A DNA stretch of 64,000 nucleotides, taken from positions 1,922,001-1,986,000 of the forward strand of contig BTPP01000005.1 of assembly GCA_037102815.1 (NCBI GenBank), given 5' to 3'. The DNA comes from Neurospora intermedia (Eukaryota > Ascomycota > Sordariomycetes > Sordariales > Sordariaceae). Numbering within the stretch: the first letter of the stretch is position 1; every line of letters starts with the position of its first letter. Shown one piece after another: positions 10,209 to 21,155 of the stretch. Made by a program: the position numbers and the translations under genes. The notes under the pieces were generated by a model, which saw only the letters and a program-made list of their open reading frames with translations, made no database searches and had not been told where the DNA came from.

Positions 10209-11917
10209 TCAAAGAATCTCGTCCTCCATGGGAGCATCACCACCGTTGGCAGCGGCCGGCGCGGCTCCGGTGGCGTTGTCAGTGGTGCCACCCTCGAAGT
10301 AGTCAGCCATCTCAGAATCCAACTCCTCGACAGTCTTCTTGGCAGGGCGGGCGCTACGAGGGCGACGGGGACCCTTCTTGCTGCCAGGCTTAGCAGCAGC
10401 AGCACCCTTGGGGGCGTTGGCGGCATGCTTGACAGTGGCGGCAGACTTGGGCTGGGCCTTGGGCTGTGTGATACGCTGAGTCAGGCTCTTGGGCTGAGGG
10501 ATCAACTCGGCATTGGAAACAACGACCTCAACCTAGGGGAACGTTAGAAAAGCCAGAACCAGAAAATTTGTATGATGGAGAATGAGGGCGTACCTTGACC
10601 GGGCGGTTGTCGATCAGGAGACCGTTGAGAGTGTTGTACGCCTTGGTAGCACCATCGGCGTGGTGGAAGGTGATATGAGCAATACCGCGGCTAGCGCCTC
10701 CGGGCCCATACGAAAGTTCCACCCTCTTGACCTGTCCAATAGCTTGCTGGAAGTATTCCTATCACAGGGTAATTCGTGGTTAGCGTCGTGCGCCAGTTTC
10801 AGTGTGGTCGTGTTCGTAACGGTTCGGTTTCAAATCGGTCAAAGCTAGGGCATTGTCTCGAGCCGGCCCAAAACCAGGATATAGCCAGAGCAGCGCGCGT
10901 AATCTCCAGGTCAGCAACACCAGCAACTGGCAGGTGAGCCGAAAATCCAACACTCACTAGAGCCATCCATACGATCCGATGCGTCTGGGCTCACAGCCCG
11001 TAAAGCAGTAGGACGTGTGAAGGGATCCAGTTATGCCAGACAATCCAAGCATGGTCCAGTTGATGTGATGCCGTCCTCTCGTAGAATTCCCGAACAACCA
11101 CGATGCTAGACCCCGGTTCCCCGGAGTTGTAAATCCCCTGATGGACCAAAACCCCCCAGAAATCGTCCAACCAGGACATGAGAAACAGAGCCTCGAACAT
11201 TGCTCACTGCGTGGCGCGCTGGGGTGCAAAAATCAACTTCAAGGTGACCAGCCAGGAAGAGATGATGCATGACCCCCCAGCTAGGCTCCCATACAAGATT
11301 TGTCTGCCGGATCCTGCACTGCTTGTCCCTTTCCGAACCAGAGGCGCTTGCCAGCCACCACGATGATAAGGAGGGGAGAGCGTGACTGCGATCTGCTCAA
11401 CTCGTAACATGACGAAATGTATTGACACACGTCAGGGAGGAGCAATCAACGGCAGTCTTGATGGCCTAGTGCCGATTTGCAATAAACGACCGTCCCGACC
11501 GCCCAGTGGAGAAAACGACGCCGATTGGATACGCCACGGAAGAGGGATGTCGATAAAAGTCCGAAGGCTAAATGGCCTCATCGGTAATAACATACCTTGA
11601 TCTGGCCTTCGGAAACGTCCTTGGGCTGCGACGGGAGTTAGCGGTGAAGGATGCTACGCAGGAGAAAGCTGGAGGACGCGACTCACCAGGTTGCTGACGA
11701 CAATCTTGCTCTCGCCGGTAAGACCAGCACTCTTCGCGGGCGCCGGCTTGGCAGCGTTGCGAGCGGGCTTTGTGTTCTTTTGAATACCGCCAGCGGGGGC
11801 AGCATTGGTGGGCTTACCGCCAGCCGAGCGGCGGCCTCCACGGCCGCGGGCGTTGGACTTACCGCGGCGCTGAGTGGAGAGAATCTCGTCGAGAGACTGG
11901 TCGAGCTTTCCGGACAT
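10209..11917 (-). CDS. yra1: mRNA-export adaptor Yra1/ALY (REF family)
   Basis: Exons (minus) 11687-11917, 11596-11625, 10594-10758 and 10209-10532, giving 249 residues. Family role: an RNA-binding annealing factor that joins the TREX complex on nascent mRNA and hands it to the Mex67 exporter in the nucleus. Visible: the N-terminal REF motif MSGKLDQSLDEIL, an RGG-type basic stretch (GRGRGGRR) and one RRM at about residues 70-145. Its RNP2 reads KIVVSNL and its RNP1 region GIAHITF. A second REF-like helix, KKTVEELDSEMADYF, lies near the end. Exon 2 is only 30 nt. Intron 2 is 837 bp, against about 60 bp for the other two. All junctions keep frame. Confidence 0.93.
10759..11595 (-). promoter_or_regulatory. 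Long intron 2 of the Yra1 gene
   Basis: GTATG donor at 11595 and TAG acceptor at 10759 (minus). It interrupts the RRM between PKDVSEGQIK and EYFQQ. At 837 bp it is among the longest introns in the window and encodes nothing recognisable. In budding yeast a single long intron in YRA1, in the same part of the RRM, mediates negative autoregulation through poor splicing; a similar role is plausible here but is inference. Confidence 0.6.
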
Positions 11918-13360
11918 TATGGCGGTGGGTTGCTGGAAAGTGATTTAGAAGTGGTGAGAAAGACGAGACGCGTGGTCAAGGTGGCTTCAGAGATTAGGAA
12001 GCGCGGACGGGCTCAAATGCGCAGTAGAGCTGGCGAAGGTCGCGTTGGGCAGAAGAATGATAGGGAGGTCAGGTTACGACTCGCTGGTAGCGCAAGGTCG
12101 CGTGAAGTCGAAGCGGAGCAAGGGTCGCGCTGCAACGGAAAAGGTGCAGCGACACTGTGATCTGATCGACTCGAATGGCAAGTGGAAATGGACGTGGTCA
12201 GGCTGACGAAGTTGGATGCAGTCCTGCGAGCAATGAAAAGAATATGGGTCTTGAGCGGATGGGCTTTATCGGTGATGGACTTTGGCTTTGGCGGTGATGG
12301 TAGGTTGGGCTGTGGGAGATAGGTGGTGTTGTTTGGGTGATAAAGTGGTGAATGGGCGAAAGAGGTGAACGAGGGGGGGGCGGGAGGAGGGAGTAGAAAC
12401 CGGTGTCCGCCCAGAATTTGAGGGAGAACCGACGGGGACCGGAGGAGCCACCTCGCTGCGCTTTCGTCAAGGCTTGGCAGGCTGAGCAGGCTCCCGCCCA
12501 TAGATACTTCACGGCCACACGCGCCTGTCCTGAACAACATCCAACGTGACGGGATCCTTGCCGCACTGGCCACCCCACCGCTTTGGCTTCGCTCAGAAGG
12601 GGAAAGAACAGTCATGGCCAATCACAGCCTTGTGGCAATCGCTTTGGCTGATGGCACTCATTGGTACGCTAATTTCTTTGGGGCTAGACCCATCCCTCCT
12701 GACGCAGCTGGGCTGTTTTGTTATGGTACCGGTACCTGCGATGGCGGGATACCCAACTCTCCGAGACGTGTCACCACTTTCAGGGACCCTTTGGAGCTGA
12801 GTGTCCTTGTTTCCATGTTCTTATCCCACACACTCCAAGCTTCCACTTGCTTCTTCAGGGACGTTTGCAATTGAGCTCTTTCACAAGCGGAAACAAAGAA
12901 CGAGCCTTTTGCATATAACAAAAGAACAAACTATATGATTAGTCCGTCATGCTACCCAGAGCGTTTGGCACTTCTCTGCTAACTGGTGACATGATACACC
13001 ATGATCCGAACAAAAACTGAAATCCAGTGCAAGAGTCTGTTCCTATGCATTGGGTCAACCATGGGGTATCAACCAACTCTGACCCATTCAATCCTCCTAA
13101 GCCCGAAACCTCGTTGCTTTCCTGCTTTGTCCCTGTATTCCTTTTGTGGTCCCGGGGTTTCCTTCCCTTGCATATCGATTGCGCCTGGGACCTGTTCTGT
13201 CCTGCACTGAAGGAAGAGCATCCTGTACCTAGGCTGTCTGTCTCCCGTCCTTTTCAGGCTCGCCCCAACCAAATGTCCCAAGGGCGGGACAAGCTGTATC
13301 GTGCCGTTTGTGAAATATAGTCTCCCTCTTCGTACCGTCCAGTTTTGCGGACGCTGTGTC
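11918..13360. other. Intergenic, yra1 5' region and OST4 3' region
   Basis: The first few hundred bases upstream of the yra1 ATG are CT-rich on the minus strand, like a fungal leader. Open frames on both strands (for example 12013-12621 minus) have no family features. The rest holds nothing I can name. Confidence 0.5.
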
Positions 13361-13531
13361 CTATTTTGCCTTGGTTGGGGCCGCTGCCACCTTTGTTGCC
13401 TTCTTCTCCTGGACAACATCGGTTTCGAGATCTTCGGCATTAGTTTCGAGGAAGTGGTGGAGAACGATAAGAACCATGGCCGCGCACCCGAGAACGATGG
13501 CGAGACGGTAAAGTTCGGCGTCAGAAATCAT
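13361..13531 (-). CDS. ost4: Oligosaccharyltransferase subunit Ost4
   Basis: A 56-residue protein starting MISDAELYRLAIVLG, with one membrane span at about residues 9-27 and a Lys/Ala-rich tail ending PTKAK. Yeast Ost4 starts MISDEQLNSLAI and is a 36-residue type I single-pass subunit. The start, the position of the span and the tiny size match that family. Ost4 bridges the Stt3 catalytic subunit and Ost3/Ost6 in the ER complex that N-glycosylates Asn-X-Ser/Thr. The C-terminal tail is about 20 residues longer than in yeast. It is single-exon with a clean ATG and TAG, and head-to-head with the Tma46 gene 0.78 kb away. The call rests on recalled N-terminal similarity. Confidence 0.85.
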   Translation of the reverse strand: MISDAELYRLAIVLGCAAMVLIVLHHFLETNAEDLETDVVQEKKATKVAAAPTKAK

Positions 13532-14313
13532 TGTGTCGTTGGCGTAGGAAAAGTCTCTGTCGGGTATTCTTTCGGTGCTGCAACTGGTAGCTGTAGACTT
13601 GTTGCGACTCGCAACGCTTGGAGGGGGAGTTCAAGTGGGTCCAAAGGGCGCTGTTCTGCTGCTCAAAAAGCTGTCAATCAGACGGCTGGACAGAGGAAAG
13701 AAAATGCCGTGCTCACTTTTTCTTGGTGATGCCAATCGCGCTAGCTGTTCTGCGCCGGGAGGACCGCAAATTCGAAAGTGATGATGCCGATTGTCGGGTG
13801 TTATGGACAGCTTTCCACCTTGAGGGCCGCGACGCAGCATCGATGTATCGGTACATCTCCATCCGTTCATTTACAAGAGGATCCGATAGTCACGTGGACG
13901 AACCCAAGCTGAAGGAAGGACCTCCCGCTTCTCTCGTTATACCGGCTGCGCTGCCCGGACCACCTAACGTCAGGGCTTCTGTGGGCGGACACCCCAGCGC
14001 TTTAAATCCCGGGCGGCGTCAGTGGGCCCATTCCACTTTGGTTAGAGTTGTTTCAACCCACCCACTTCGAATTGCCTCCAAGAAACTCTCCAGAAGAGTT
14101 GGTCGAGATCCCCGCCTTCGTCTGCAAATCTTTTGAAGGTCGCTGCGACAACACGCTCTACCTATTTACGACCTACGCGCTGCCACCACCCCAGCTGCGA
14201 CAGCGACTCGATATAACATACCTACGTGATCCATTAACTTGCGCATCACGACACACATACACACACACACACAAACTCTACTCTCTGGTTCCCGATCGCG
14301 ATATCTGCCCACC
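13532..14313. other. Divergent intergenic region, ost4 / tma46
   Basis: A 0.78 kb spacer that must hold both promoters. It ends in a (CA)n run just before the tma46 ATG. No coding sequence supported. Confidence 0.55.
14251..14276 (+). repeat. (CA)n microsatellite
   Basis: About 12 CA units with one T interruption, about 40 bp upstream of the tma46 start, probably inside its 5' UTR. Confidence 0.8.
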
Positions 14314-15440
14314 ATGCCTCCCAAGAAGCAGGATCCCAAGGCCGCCGCCGGCAAGAAGAAGGCTGTCGAAGACAAGACCTTCGGCATGAAGAACAAGAAG
14401 GGTTCTGCCGCCCAGAAGCAGATTGCCGCCCTGCAGGCCTCAATGAAGAACGGCGGAAACGCTGAGCAGAAGCGCAAGGAAGCCGAGAAGGCGGCCCGTG
14501 AGCGCGAGAAGAAGGCGGCTGAGGATGCCAAGAGGGAGGCCGATCTGCTTCTCAACAAGCCCGCCCAGATCCAAAAGGTTCCCTTTGGTGTCGACCCCAA
14601 GACCGTTGTCTGCATTTTCTTCAAGAAGGGCAACTGCGAAAAGGGCAAGAAGTGCAAGTTTTCCCACGACCTGGAGCAAGAGCGCAAGGTCGAAAAGAGG
14701 AATCTTTACCAAGATACACGAGCAGAGGAGGACGACAAGAAGAAGCAAGAGACCTCGGCGGACTGGGACGAAGAAAAGCTGCGCTCCGTCGTCTTGTCCA
14801 AGAAGGGCAACCAGCGCACCACCACCGACAAGGTGTGCAAGTTCTTTATCGAAGCGATCGAGGAGGGCAAGTACGGTTGGTTCTGGATTTGCCCGAATGG
14901 AGGAGATAAGTGCATGTATAAGCATGCTCTGCCGCCTGGGTAAGTTGGGGTTTTGCACCATTAGCTTCTTCTCATAACTAACACCATCTCTGTAGGTTCG
15001 TTCTCAAGACCAAGGAGCAAAGGGCGGCTGAGAAGGCGCTGTTGGACAAGTCGCCTCTCAGGACCCTTACGCTCGAGGAGTTCCTCGAGTCCGAGAGGCA
15101 CAAGCTCACCGGCACTCTCACCCCCGTAACACCCGAGAGCTTCGCCAAATGGAAGAAGGAGCGTCTCGACAAGAAGGCTGCCGAGGAGGCCGCAAGGAAG
15201 GCGAAGGAAGCGACCGGTCGTGCCTTGTTCGAAAGTGGCAACTGGAGAATGGAGGCCGATATCGATTCCGACGACGAGGGGGACGACGACGCCTGGAACT
15301 TGGAGAAGCTGCGGAAGGAGACCGAGGCCATCCAGATCAAGAAAGAGGAGGAACGACTGTCAGCTCTCCACGGTGTTCCTGTCACACTCGGCGAAGCGAA
15401 GGACGTCACCGGACTCAGCGAGCCAACGCTTGGTACATGA
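14314..15440 (+). CDS. tma46: CCCH zinc-finger protein Tma46/DFRP1 family
   Basis: Exons 14314-14939 and 14996-15440, intron 56 bp (GTAAGT...TAG), giving 356 residues. Family role: a ribosome-associated partner of the translational GTPase Rbg1/DRG1, which it stabilises; human homologue ZC3H15/DFRP1. Visible: a Lys/Ala-rich coiled N-terminus starting MPPKKQDP and a first CCCH finger [19 protein letters not shown] at about residues 97-115. A second, CKFF...[12 protein letters not shown], ends near residue 205. Next comes the DFRP-type segment with [11 protein letters not shown] and a long charged helix, ending in an acidic patch (DSDDEGDDD). Both fingers have all four ligands. Fits the family in length and order. 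The start is the first ATG after the CA-rich leader. Confidence 0.92.
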
Positions 15441-16997
15441 GGGCGCATCAGCACACGAGGAGAAAATACCAGCGCCGCCGCTTCAGAAAGTTTGTGCCCA
15501 TCCGAGAGTTCGGCACTTACTTGCGGCAGGGATCTGGCGCCAAGTTGATGAAGGTGCTCGAGTTGCTCGAGGCAGCTCGCTCAGAGGTTGTCCGACATCT
15601 ATATCACGATATATACACGAAGCTTCGAGGAGTGAAGCTGAGTTGCACCTCCACAAAGGAGCAGTGGGAAGAATGTCGTCAGGTTTCGGTTTGGAAGCTC
15701 TGGTCATGAACTAGTCTAGCTCACACACATAATCATAGGCATGCCCGGATCCAGCACTTCGTTCCAAACTTCTTGCGTGTCTCACGTGTCTAGTCGCCTT
15801 CGCCACCAGCATTCATTTTATGAACAGAGTCAGACATAAGATAAATGGGTTCATCAGGACATGTCAGTTGTTATCTCCTTCGATCCAGCAAGCCGTCCTC
15901 CTACCTGCACGTCCGTGGCCCAGCTTGTTCGTCGATGGCGCGGCTAAAGATTTCCTATTCAGAATAGGTTCAGTGTGACGGGACTGCAGCACATGATAAG
16001 GAAATCGAGGCATTGGTCTAGCAGGCCGAGTTGTTGATCCACGCATGGCTTGCAACTAATTTGTAGAAATTCGGTGTGGCTGTCCGCAAAAACACTCACC
16101 ACGACGCTTACGCAGTGACAGGGAAGCTAGAGTTAAACCTAGAGCCACCCAAGTGTGGCCACATTGTCTTCAATGTGATGTTTGGGCAGCGAGCAGAAGC
16201 TTGCTGTACATCGCTCGCATGGACTGCCCAGGAAGATACAAGGACGACGAACTGATACGCTTGATGTTTCGTTCAACACTAGTAGCTCCCTTTTAGCTAG
16301 GAGAACTAATGGGTGAACATTGGATTGCTTCTTGCACAGTCCAGTACTTGTTAGGTCTTCAAAAGCTAGTCAGACGGTCGGTTTGGAAGACCTGGCGAGT
16401 AGGTACACCATGAATCAGTCGTTGTTGTCCAAACTTGTAATTTCCTAAACTGTTTCACAATAAACCCTTATACCGGAGGGATGAGAGTCTTGTAATATGC
16501 ATCTTTAGTAAATGCAACCACAAACAGCGCTGCTTCCCCATGAATTTACCTCACTTGCCTAATCTGAGGAAAGTTAACAAGTCCTCTGTAATTACTACTA
16601 TGCACAGACCACTTTCTGAGCCGTGCGATTAGAAGTAATAGTTCCATTGCTAACATCACGTCCAGTCGCGTCAGTCCCTCATCAACCCACGCCCTCTCCT
16701 ATAACTACAGGAAGCCGGCATTAGTCTGCCAAATCAGCCCTCTGAACCAACCCAGGTACTTAATATTTGTTGGATGTCCTTTCAGTCCCCTAGCCAGGGA
16801 CTTTTAAGTAGCACAGTTCGTCAAATTAGCAATCTCAGCAGTTAAAAAGGTGAGTTGAGATATTCTCACCTGTGGCAGATATTGCGACTAACTAGGCCCT
16901 AGATTTCCTCTGTTGGATGACGACAATTTTCATCCTCACCTCGCATTAAATCTCAACTTGCTTTACCGCAAACTTGATCGAGGAGAAAGTGGAAAGG
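15441..16997. other. Intergenic, no gene seen
   Basis: 1.5 kb of AT-richer sequence with only short open frames. The last 150 bp are the likely promoter and leader of the AT-hook protein. Confidence 0.55.
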
Positions 16998-18644
16998 ATG
17001 CCTTACGACCCGGACCTCTATCCGGATGACGACCCTATCGACAACTTCAATTATGATCCTAAGGACGATTATGATGAGCTGGGCGATGACTACGACCCGG
17101 ACCTAGACCCAAACCAACAAGGGGATTACGAAGAGGATGCGGATGAGTTCTACGATGCAGAAGACGTGGAGGATGAACCACCACTACAAGCGCCCGCCAA
17201 AGTTCCCCAATATCCGAGGCGAGCTACGCTCTCGCCTTTGCAACCCTCAAGATCTGAACGACATGCGACGCCAACATCGACATCTGTCCGCGATGGAACA
17301 CCAAGGTCAGCTCGGGTCGCCGTCATGCTCCCGGCAAGCGTGAAGAAGGAGGCCTATATCAGCATCCCAGATGTTGCATCAGATGAGGAGGAGGAGGAGA
17401 AGGAAGAAGAAGATACAATGGTTGGCAATTTTGTGACATCGGACCTGATGCCTCCCACTCCGAAGAGGCGAAAAATCACAGAGCGGCCCTCGACGAAACC
17501 TACCTCCACTGTTGCCGCACCCAACTATGTGCCGCCGAAGGTTCAACCACCACCATTTCCGATACCAGATATTCCAGCACCAGTACCCCTAGTCAATCCA
17601 ACAAAGAAACGAGGGCGGCCATTCGGATGGAGACCAGGTTTGTCCTATGCCGCAATGCGAGGAAATCCCGTGCCTCCTCCTAGACCCAAAGTTCAGAAAC
17701 AACCCAAAGCGCCAAGCGAGGTCAAGCGCAGAGGCCGTCCACCCAAGAAGCCCCATGAATTGCCTAGAGAAATTTTCTCCAAACTCACGCCCAGGTACAT
17801 CCGCTTCCTCTGCGAATGGGAGGGATGCCCGGCCGAGCTGCACAACTTTGAGACGCTACGGAAACACGTTTTGGTCGTACACGGCGATTACAGACAACCT
17901 CATCAACACCATCTACTTTCAGCAAGAGAACAACAACAACAAGAGCCCAAGACTTGCAAATGGGCTTCCTGCCACAGCAAGCGTCTCCAATCCGAGCTGC
18001 CACCTCTCACCCTACCCACCAAATCCCACTTCGAAGCCCACGTCAACGAAAGCCATCTGATACCTTTCCTCTGGCACGTCGGCGACGGCCCCCGAAACAC
18101 CAGCATCGAATCTCCCCTCTCCGAGAAGCCCCTGACCATAACATCGGCCCTCCCATCACAACCGTCATCGTCATCATCCATCTCTCACCTCGATTTCACC
18201 ACCACTACCACCACCACCACCACTTCCACCGCCATCAAACTCCAACCACTACCACCCTACCTCTTCGACGCCTCCGGCAACCAAGTAACCCCCTCCGTCC
18301 GCGACCAGCTTTACGAAAACGACGACGACAAACGCCGCCGCCGCGTGCGCCTGGAGCGAGTGCATTTCCTGAGAGACGAGAACGCAGCCCCGGAGCCAGT
18401 CTACACGCAAGCCGAGCGGGACGCGATGGAGGCGAGCTTGGCGGCCAAGAAGAAGAAGCAGGACGAGTTTTGGGAGTACTACGAGAAAGTAATGGGACCC
18501 GTGGTAGAGGTGACGGTGCTTGCAGCGGACCAGGAGGATCTGGAGGTCCCGGAGAATGCTTCTGGAAATCTGGGCAAGGAGGTTAAGAGGAAGATGTTGA
18601 GTTGTGGGTGGGATCCGCAGTGGAGGGGGTTGTATCAGGATTGA
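16998..18644 (+). CDS. AT-hook / C2H2 zinc-finger nuclear protein
   Basis: Single exon, 548 residues, starting MPYDPDLYPDDDP; the frame opens slightly upstream but this is its first ATG. Visible in order: a very acidic N-terminus rich in Asp, Tyr and Pro (about 1-65); a Glu run near 135; a basic stretch PKRRK; AT-hook cores KKRGRPFG at about 202 and KRRGRPPKKP at about 243. Then come two C2H2-like fingers, CEWEGC...HVLVVH from about 272 and CKWASC...HVNESH from about 320, and a Ser/Thr/Pro-rich, charged C-terminus. The acidic start resembles activation domains. It is likely a DNA-binding regulator, since AT-hooks bind the minor groove of AT-rich DNA. I do not recognise a named orthologue. Confidence 0.85.
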   Translation: MPYDPDLYPDDDPIDNFNYDPKDDYDELGDDYDPDLDPNQQGDYEEDADEFYDAEDVEDEPPLQAPAKVPQYPRRATLSPLQPSRSERHATPTSTSVRDGTPRSARVAVMLPASVKKEAYISIPDVASDEEEEEKEEEDTMVGNFVTSDLMPPTPKRRKITERPSTKPTSTVAAPNYVPPKVQPPPFPIPDIPAPVPLVNPTKKRGRPFGWRPGLSYAAMRGNPVPPPRPKVQKQPKAPSEVKRRGRPPKKPHELPREIFSKLTPRYIRFLCEWEGCPAELHNFETLRKHVLVVHGDYRQPHQHHLLSAREQQQQEPKTCKWASCHSKRLQSELPPLTLPTKSHFEAHVNESHLIPFLWHVGDGPRNTSIESPLSEKPLTITSALPSQPSSSSSISHLDFTTTTTTTTTSTAIKLQPLPPYLFDASGNQVTPSVRDQLYENDDDKRRRRVRLERVHFLRDENAAPEPVYTQAERDAMEASLAAKKKKQDEFWEYYEKVMGPVVEVTVLAADQEDLEVPENASGNLGKEVKRKMLSCGWDPQWRGLYQD

Positions 18645-20935
18645 TTATCATGCGGGAGGGGAAAGGGGGATGAAGGATGAAGGATGGAAGGAGATGGGTG
18701 AATGTAGTTCTGGTTGCGTGTGTGTTGTTGGGGGGGTGGAAAGTGGTGGAAAAGATAGGGGCATATTGGTTGTATACTTATGTACCTTTACACCTTCTTA
18801 ACATAGCAAGCGATACTTAAGTGAAGGGCTCCAAATGTTCGTATCATGCCATAGCTTGCAGTAAGTTCTTGGTACTGTTTTTGCCTTGATATGAGTTGAT
18901 CTTCGCCTATAGATATAGAGGTATTTCGTTATATATGACAGCAACGCTGGCTCTTGAATGATACGCAACCAGGGGTAAACTCCCCATGGGAGAGTGCCCA
19001 GGACTTGCATGAAAAGATGGACTTTGAGCGAAATGGAGCAGATGACGTTCTGGTCCACGGCCGAACACACTATTCAGCCACTAGACTACATCGAGACAAT
19101 AATAAGAGTAGACACTAAGCTGACCGAATTTCTTGCGTTGATGAATTTGCAACGTAAACTGAAGCTCGAAGTACTTCCATGATGTGAATACCGGAGAACT
19201 CTCTAATTTGTCGCAAATTTTATCAATGTAACGCTTTAAAAAGAGGTTTTTGGGGCGGGTACTTTGCGACATTCTGAGATGCAGAGTGACAAGCTTGGAG
19301 ACTAGGTAGAGAGACATGTCGAAGAAGACGAGAAAGAGCTAACTAGGTGAGTGAATTCCCCAATACCTCTATGCTTGGGTTCTTGACCTGGCTGGGACCA
19401 GGATATCACCCCCCACTCAGCGATGGGAATATATCACGATACCAGTGCATGTGTACACTACATACACAGTCAGAATCTACATAAAACTGGCAGGTAACAG
19501 ACAGTAGACTGAGGTAACTTGATGAATTTGGTCTTTCCGGGGTAGGCTTGGCTTCCCCAGCTTGACGGGGATCGGTCAACGTGGAACTTGAGGTTGGTTA
19601 CTTGGCTATCGGGTTGCCTGCGTTAAACACGAATTTTGGGTGATGAGTACCTAGTGTAAGACCTGGCTAAAAGCGACCAAATTTCGGACAGTGACTGCCG
19701 GGACGGGTTATGCTCCGAGATGTCGCCAACGGGAAGTGCGCATATAGTGTACTGTACCTATTAGATATTGTAATAAAAGAGGACTTCCATATAGGTACTT
19801 GTCTCTGATGACCCAGCCTTTCCATCATCCATCTGCAGGTCCTCGACAGCACTCGACGGTCTGGATCCATCAAAGACGTTGCCAAGCCCTGTGAGGTGTG
19901 GTGGCGGGAAGACAGGGACCAAAGGATTGCGATCCAACAGAAACCAGTGTTTTTAAAAGGTAGTGTAGAGACGGCTGGTACTGAGTGAGACATGATGCTC
20001 GGTACACTAGGTGTTGCGAGGTTGCTTTACACGTTTCCACTGCTGTGAGTTTGAAGCTGACCATGAGCCTCATGACGGACCAGACGGGTTGGGGGATTTG
20101 CCTTGCTGATAAATGCAGTTTTCAATGGATGACAGATGGCGTGCCATTGATGCCGAAATGACTGGACGAGAACCCTTCAACTTGGAAAGAAGGCGCAGTT
20201 CAAATGGTCGGGACTCCGATCGTTCTCATCGCTCCAGTCGGCGTGCGCCGGAAGGTCCCGTAACACTCCACCAACCTGAGGAATCCAGAGGAGACCTTGG
20301 AAACAGGCAGTCTCCTTGGAGTCTTTGGACACACCATGTTTCGACCTTCCGCCAATAAACCTGTGGTTGCTGCACTAGCAAAACATCACCACATTAGAGT
20401 GCTTGCCAGCTAGCCGGGGGTAAGTAAGCGGATGATGGGGAACAACTTGAGCTGGTGTCACTGTGTGTTTAGCAACCAGCCCGTTGCAAAATGTAGAAGA
20501 AACCCGAAGCGAAACAGCCTTCGCAGACTTGCCCCAACAGCGACGCCTGCAGCCCATTGGACGGCGTCCTGGAAGTGGAAGGTGCCTGGCCGCCAGCATT
20601 CGTAAACAAGTGGGCTCACACCCAGACGCAACTGGCTCGGTCCGGACATTTCTTGTTAGACTTGTCATCTGTTATCCACTCTGCCATCCACTCTTTCGAC
20701 ATCCCTCTCTACCTACGGGCCACTACCACCGGCCACCCCAGGCACTGCCTACGACTGCTGCCACTCAGACCGGAGGAACTACCAGGCCACCCGCTGCACC
20801 CAGCACCCTCCACTGCATTGGCAACTCGCGCACTCGCACGCAGTCCAGTGCACCTTGGCCCCCCCCGTCTTTCCCCCTTCCTCCCATCCACAAGTCGCAT
20901 CATGGACTCGTCTTCATGAGCATTACATCACAAGG
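18645..20935. other. Intergenic and nrc-2 5' region
   Basis: 2.3 kb without a supported gene. From about 20650 on, the plus strand is C-rich with CACC and CTACC words, as expected of a long nrc-2 leader, and it contains upstream AUGs (listed separately). Open frames at 20463-21155 and 20557-20919 run through this leader and are not supported as proteins. Confidence 0.55.
20902..20919 (+). promoter_or_regulatory. Short uORF upstream of nrc-2
   Basis: ATG in good context (A at -3, G at +4) followed by four codons and TGA (MDSSS), ending 16 nt before the nrc-2 ATG. If the transcript covers it, reinitiation at the main start would have little room. Confidence 0.5.
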
Positions 20936-21155
20936 ATGCCGTCCACAAAGAACGCCAACGGCGAAGGCCATTTCCCCTCGCGCATCAAGCAATTCTTCCG
21001 CATCAATTCCGGCTCCAAAGACCACAAGGACCGCGATGCCCACACCACCTCCAGCTCCCACGGCGGAGCACCACGCGCCGACGCCAAGACGCCCTCCGGC
21101 TTCCGTCAATCCCGTTTCTTCAGCGTCGGCCGCCTTCGCAGCACCACCGTCGTGA
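20916..21155 (+). promoter_or_regulatory. Out-of-frame upstream AUG overlapping the nrc-2 start
   Basis: A second ATG, in weaker context (T at -3), overlaps the stop of the MDSSS uORF and opens an 80-codon frame (including the stop) running through the nrc-2 start in another frame. Ribosomes starting here would miss the nrc-2 ATG. Confidence 0.45.

Noticed and set aside
12013-12621. 202-codon open frame on the minus strand
   Set aside because: Lies in the yra1 leader region, is low-complexity and has no family features.
20463-21155. 230-codon open frame overlapping the nrc-2 start
   Set aside because: It runs through the leader and first exon of nrc-2 in another frame and is Ser/Pro/Ala-biased; only its internal AUG is of interest as a regulatory start.
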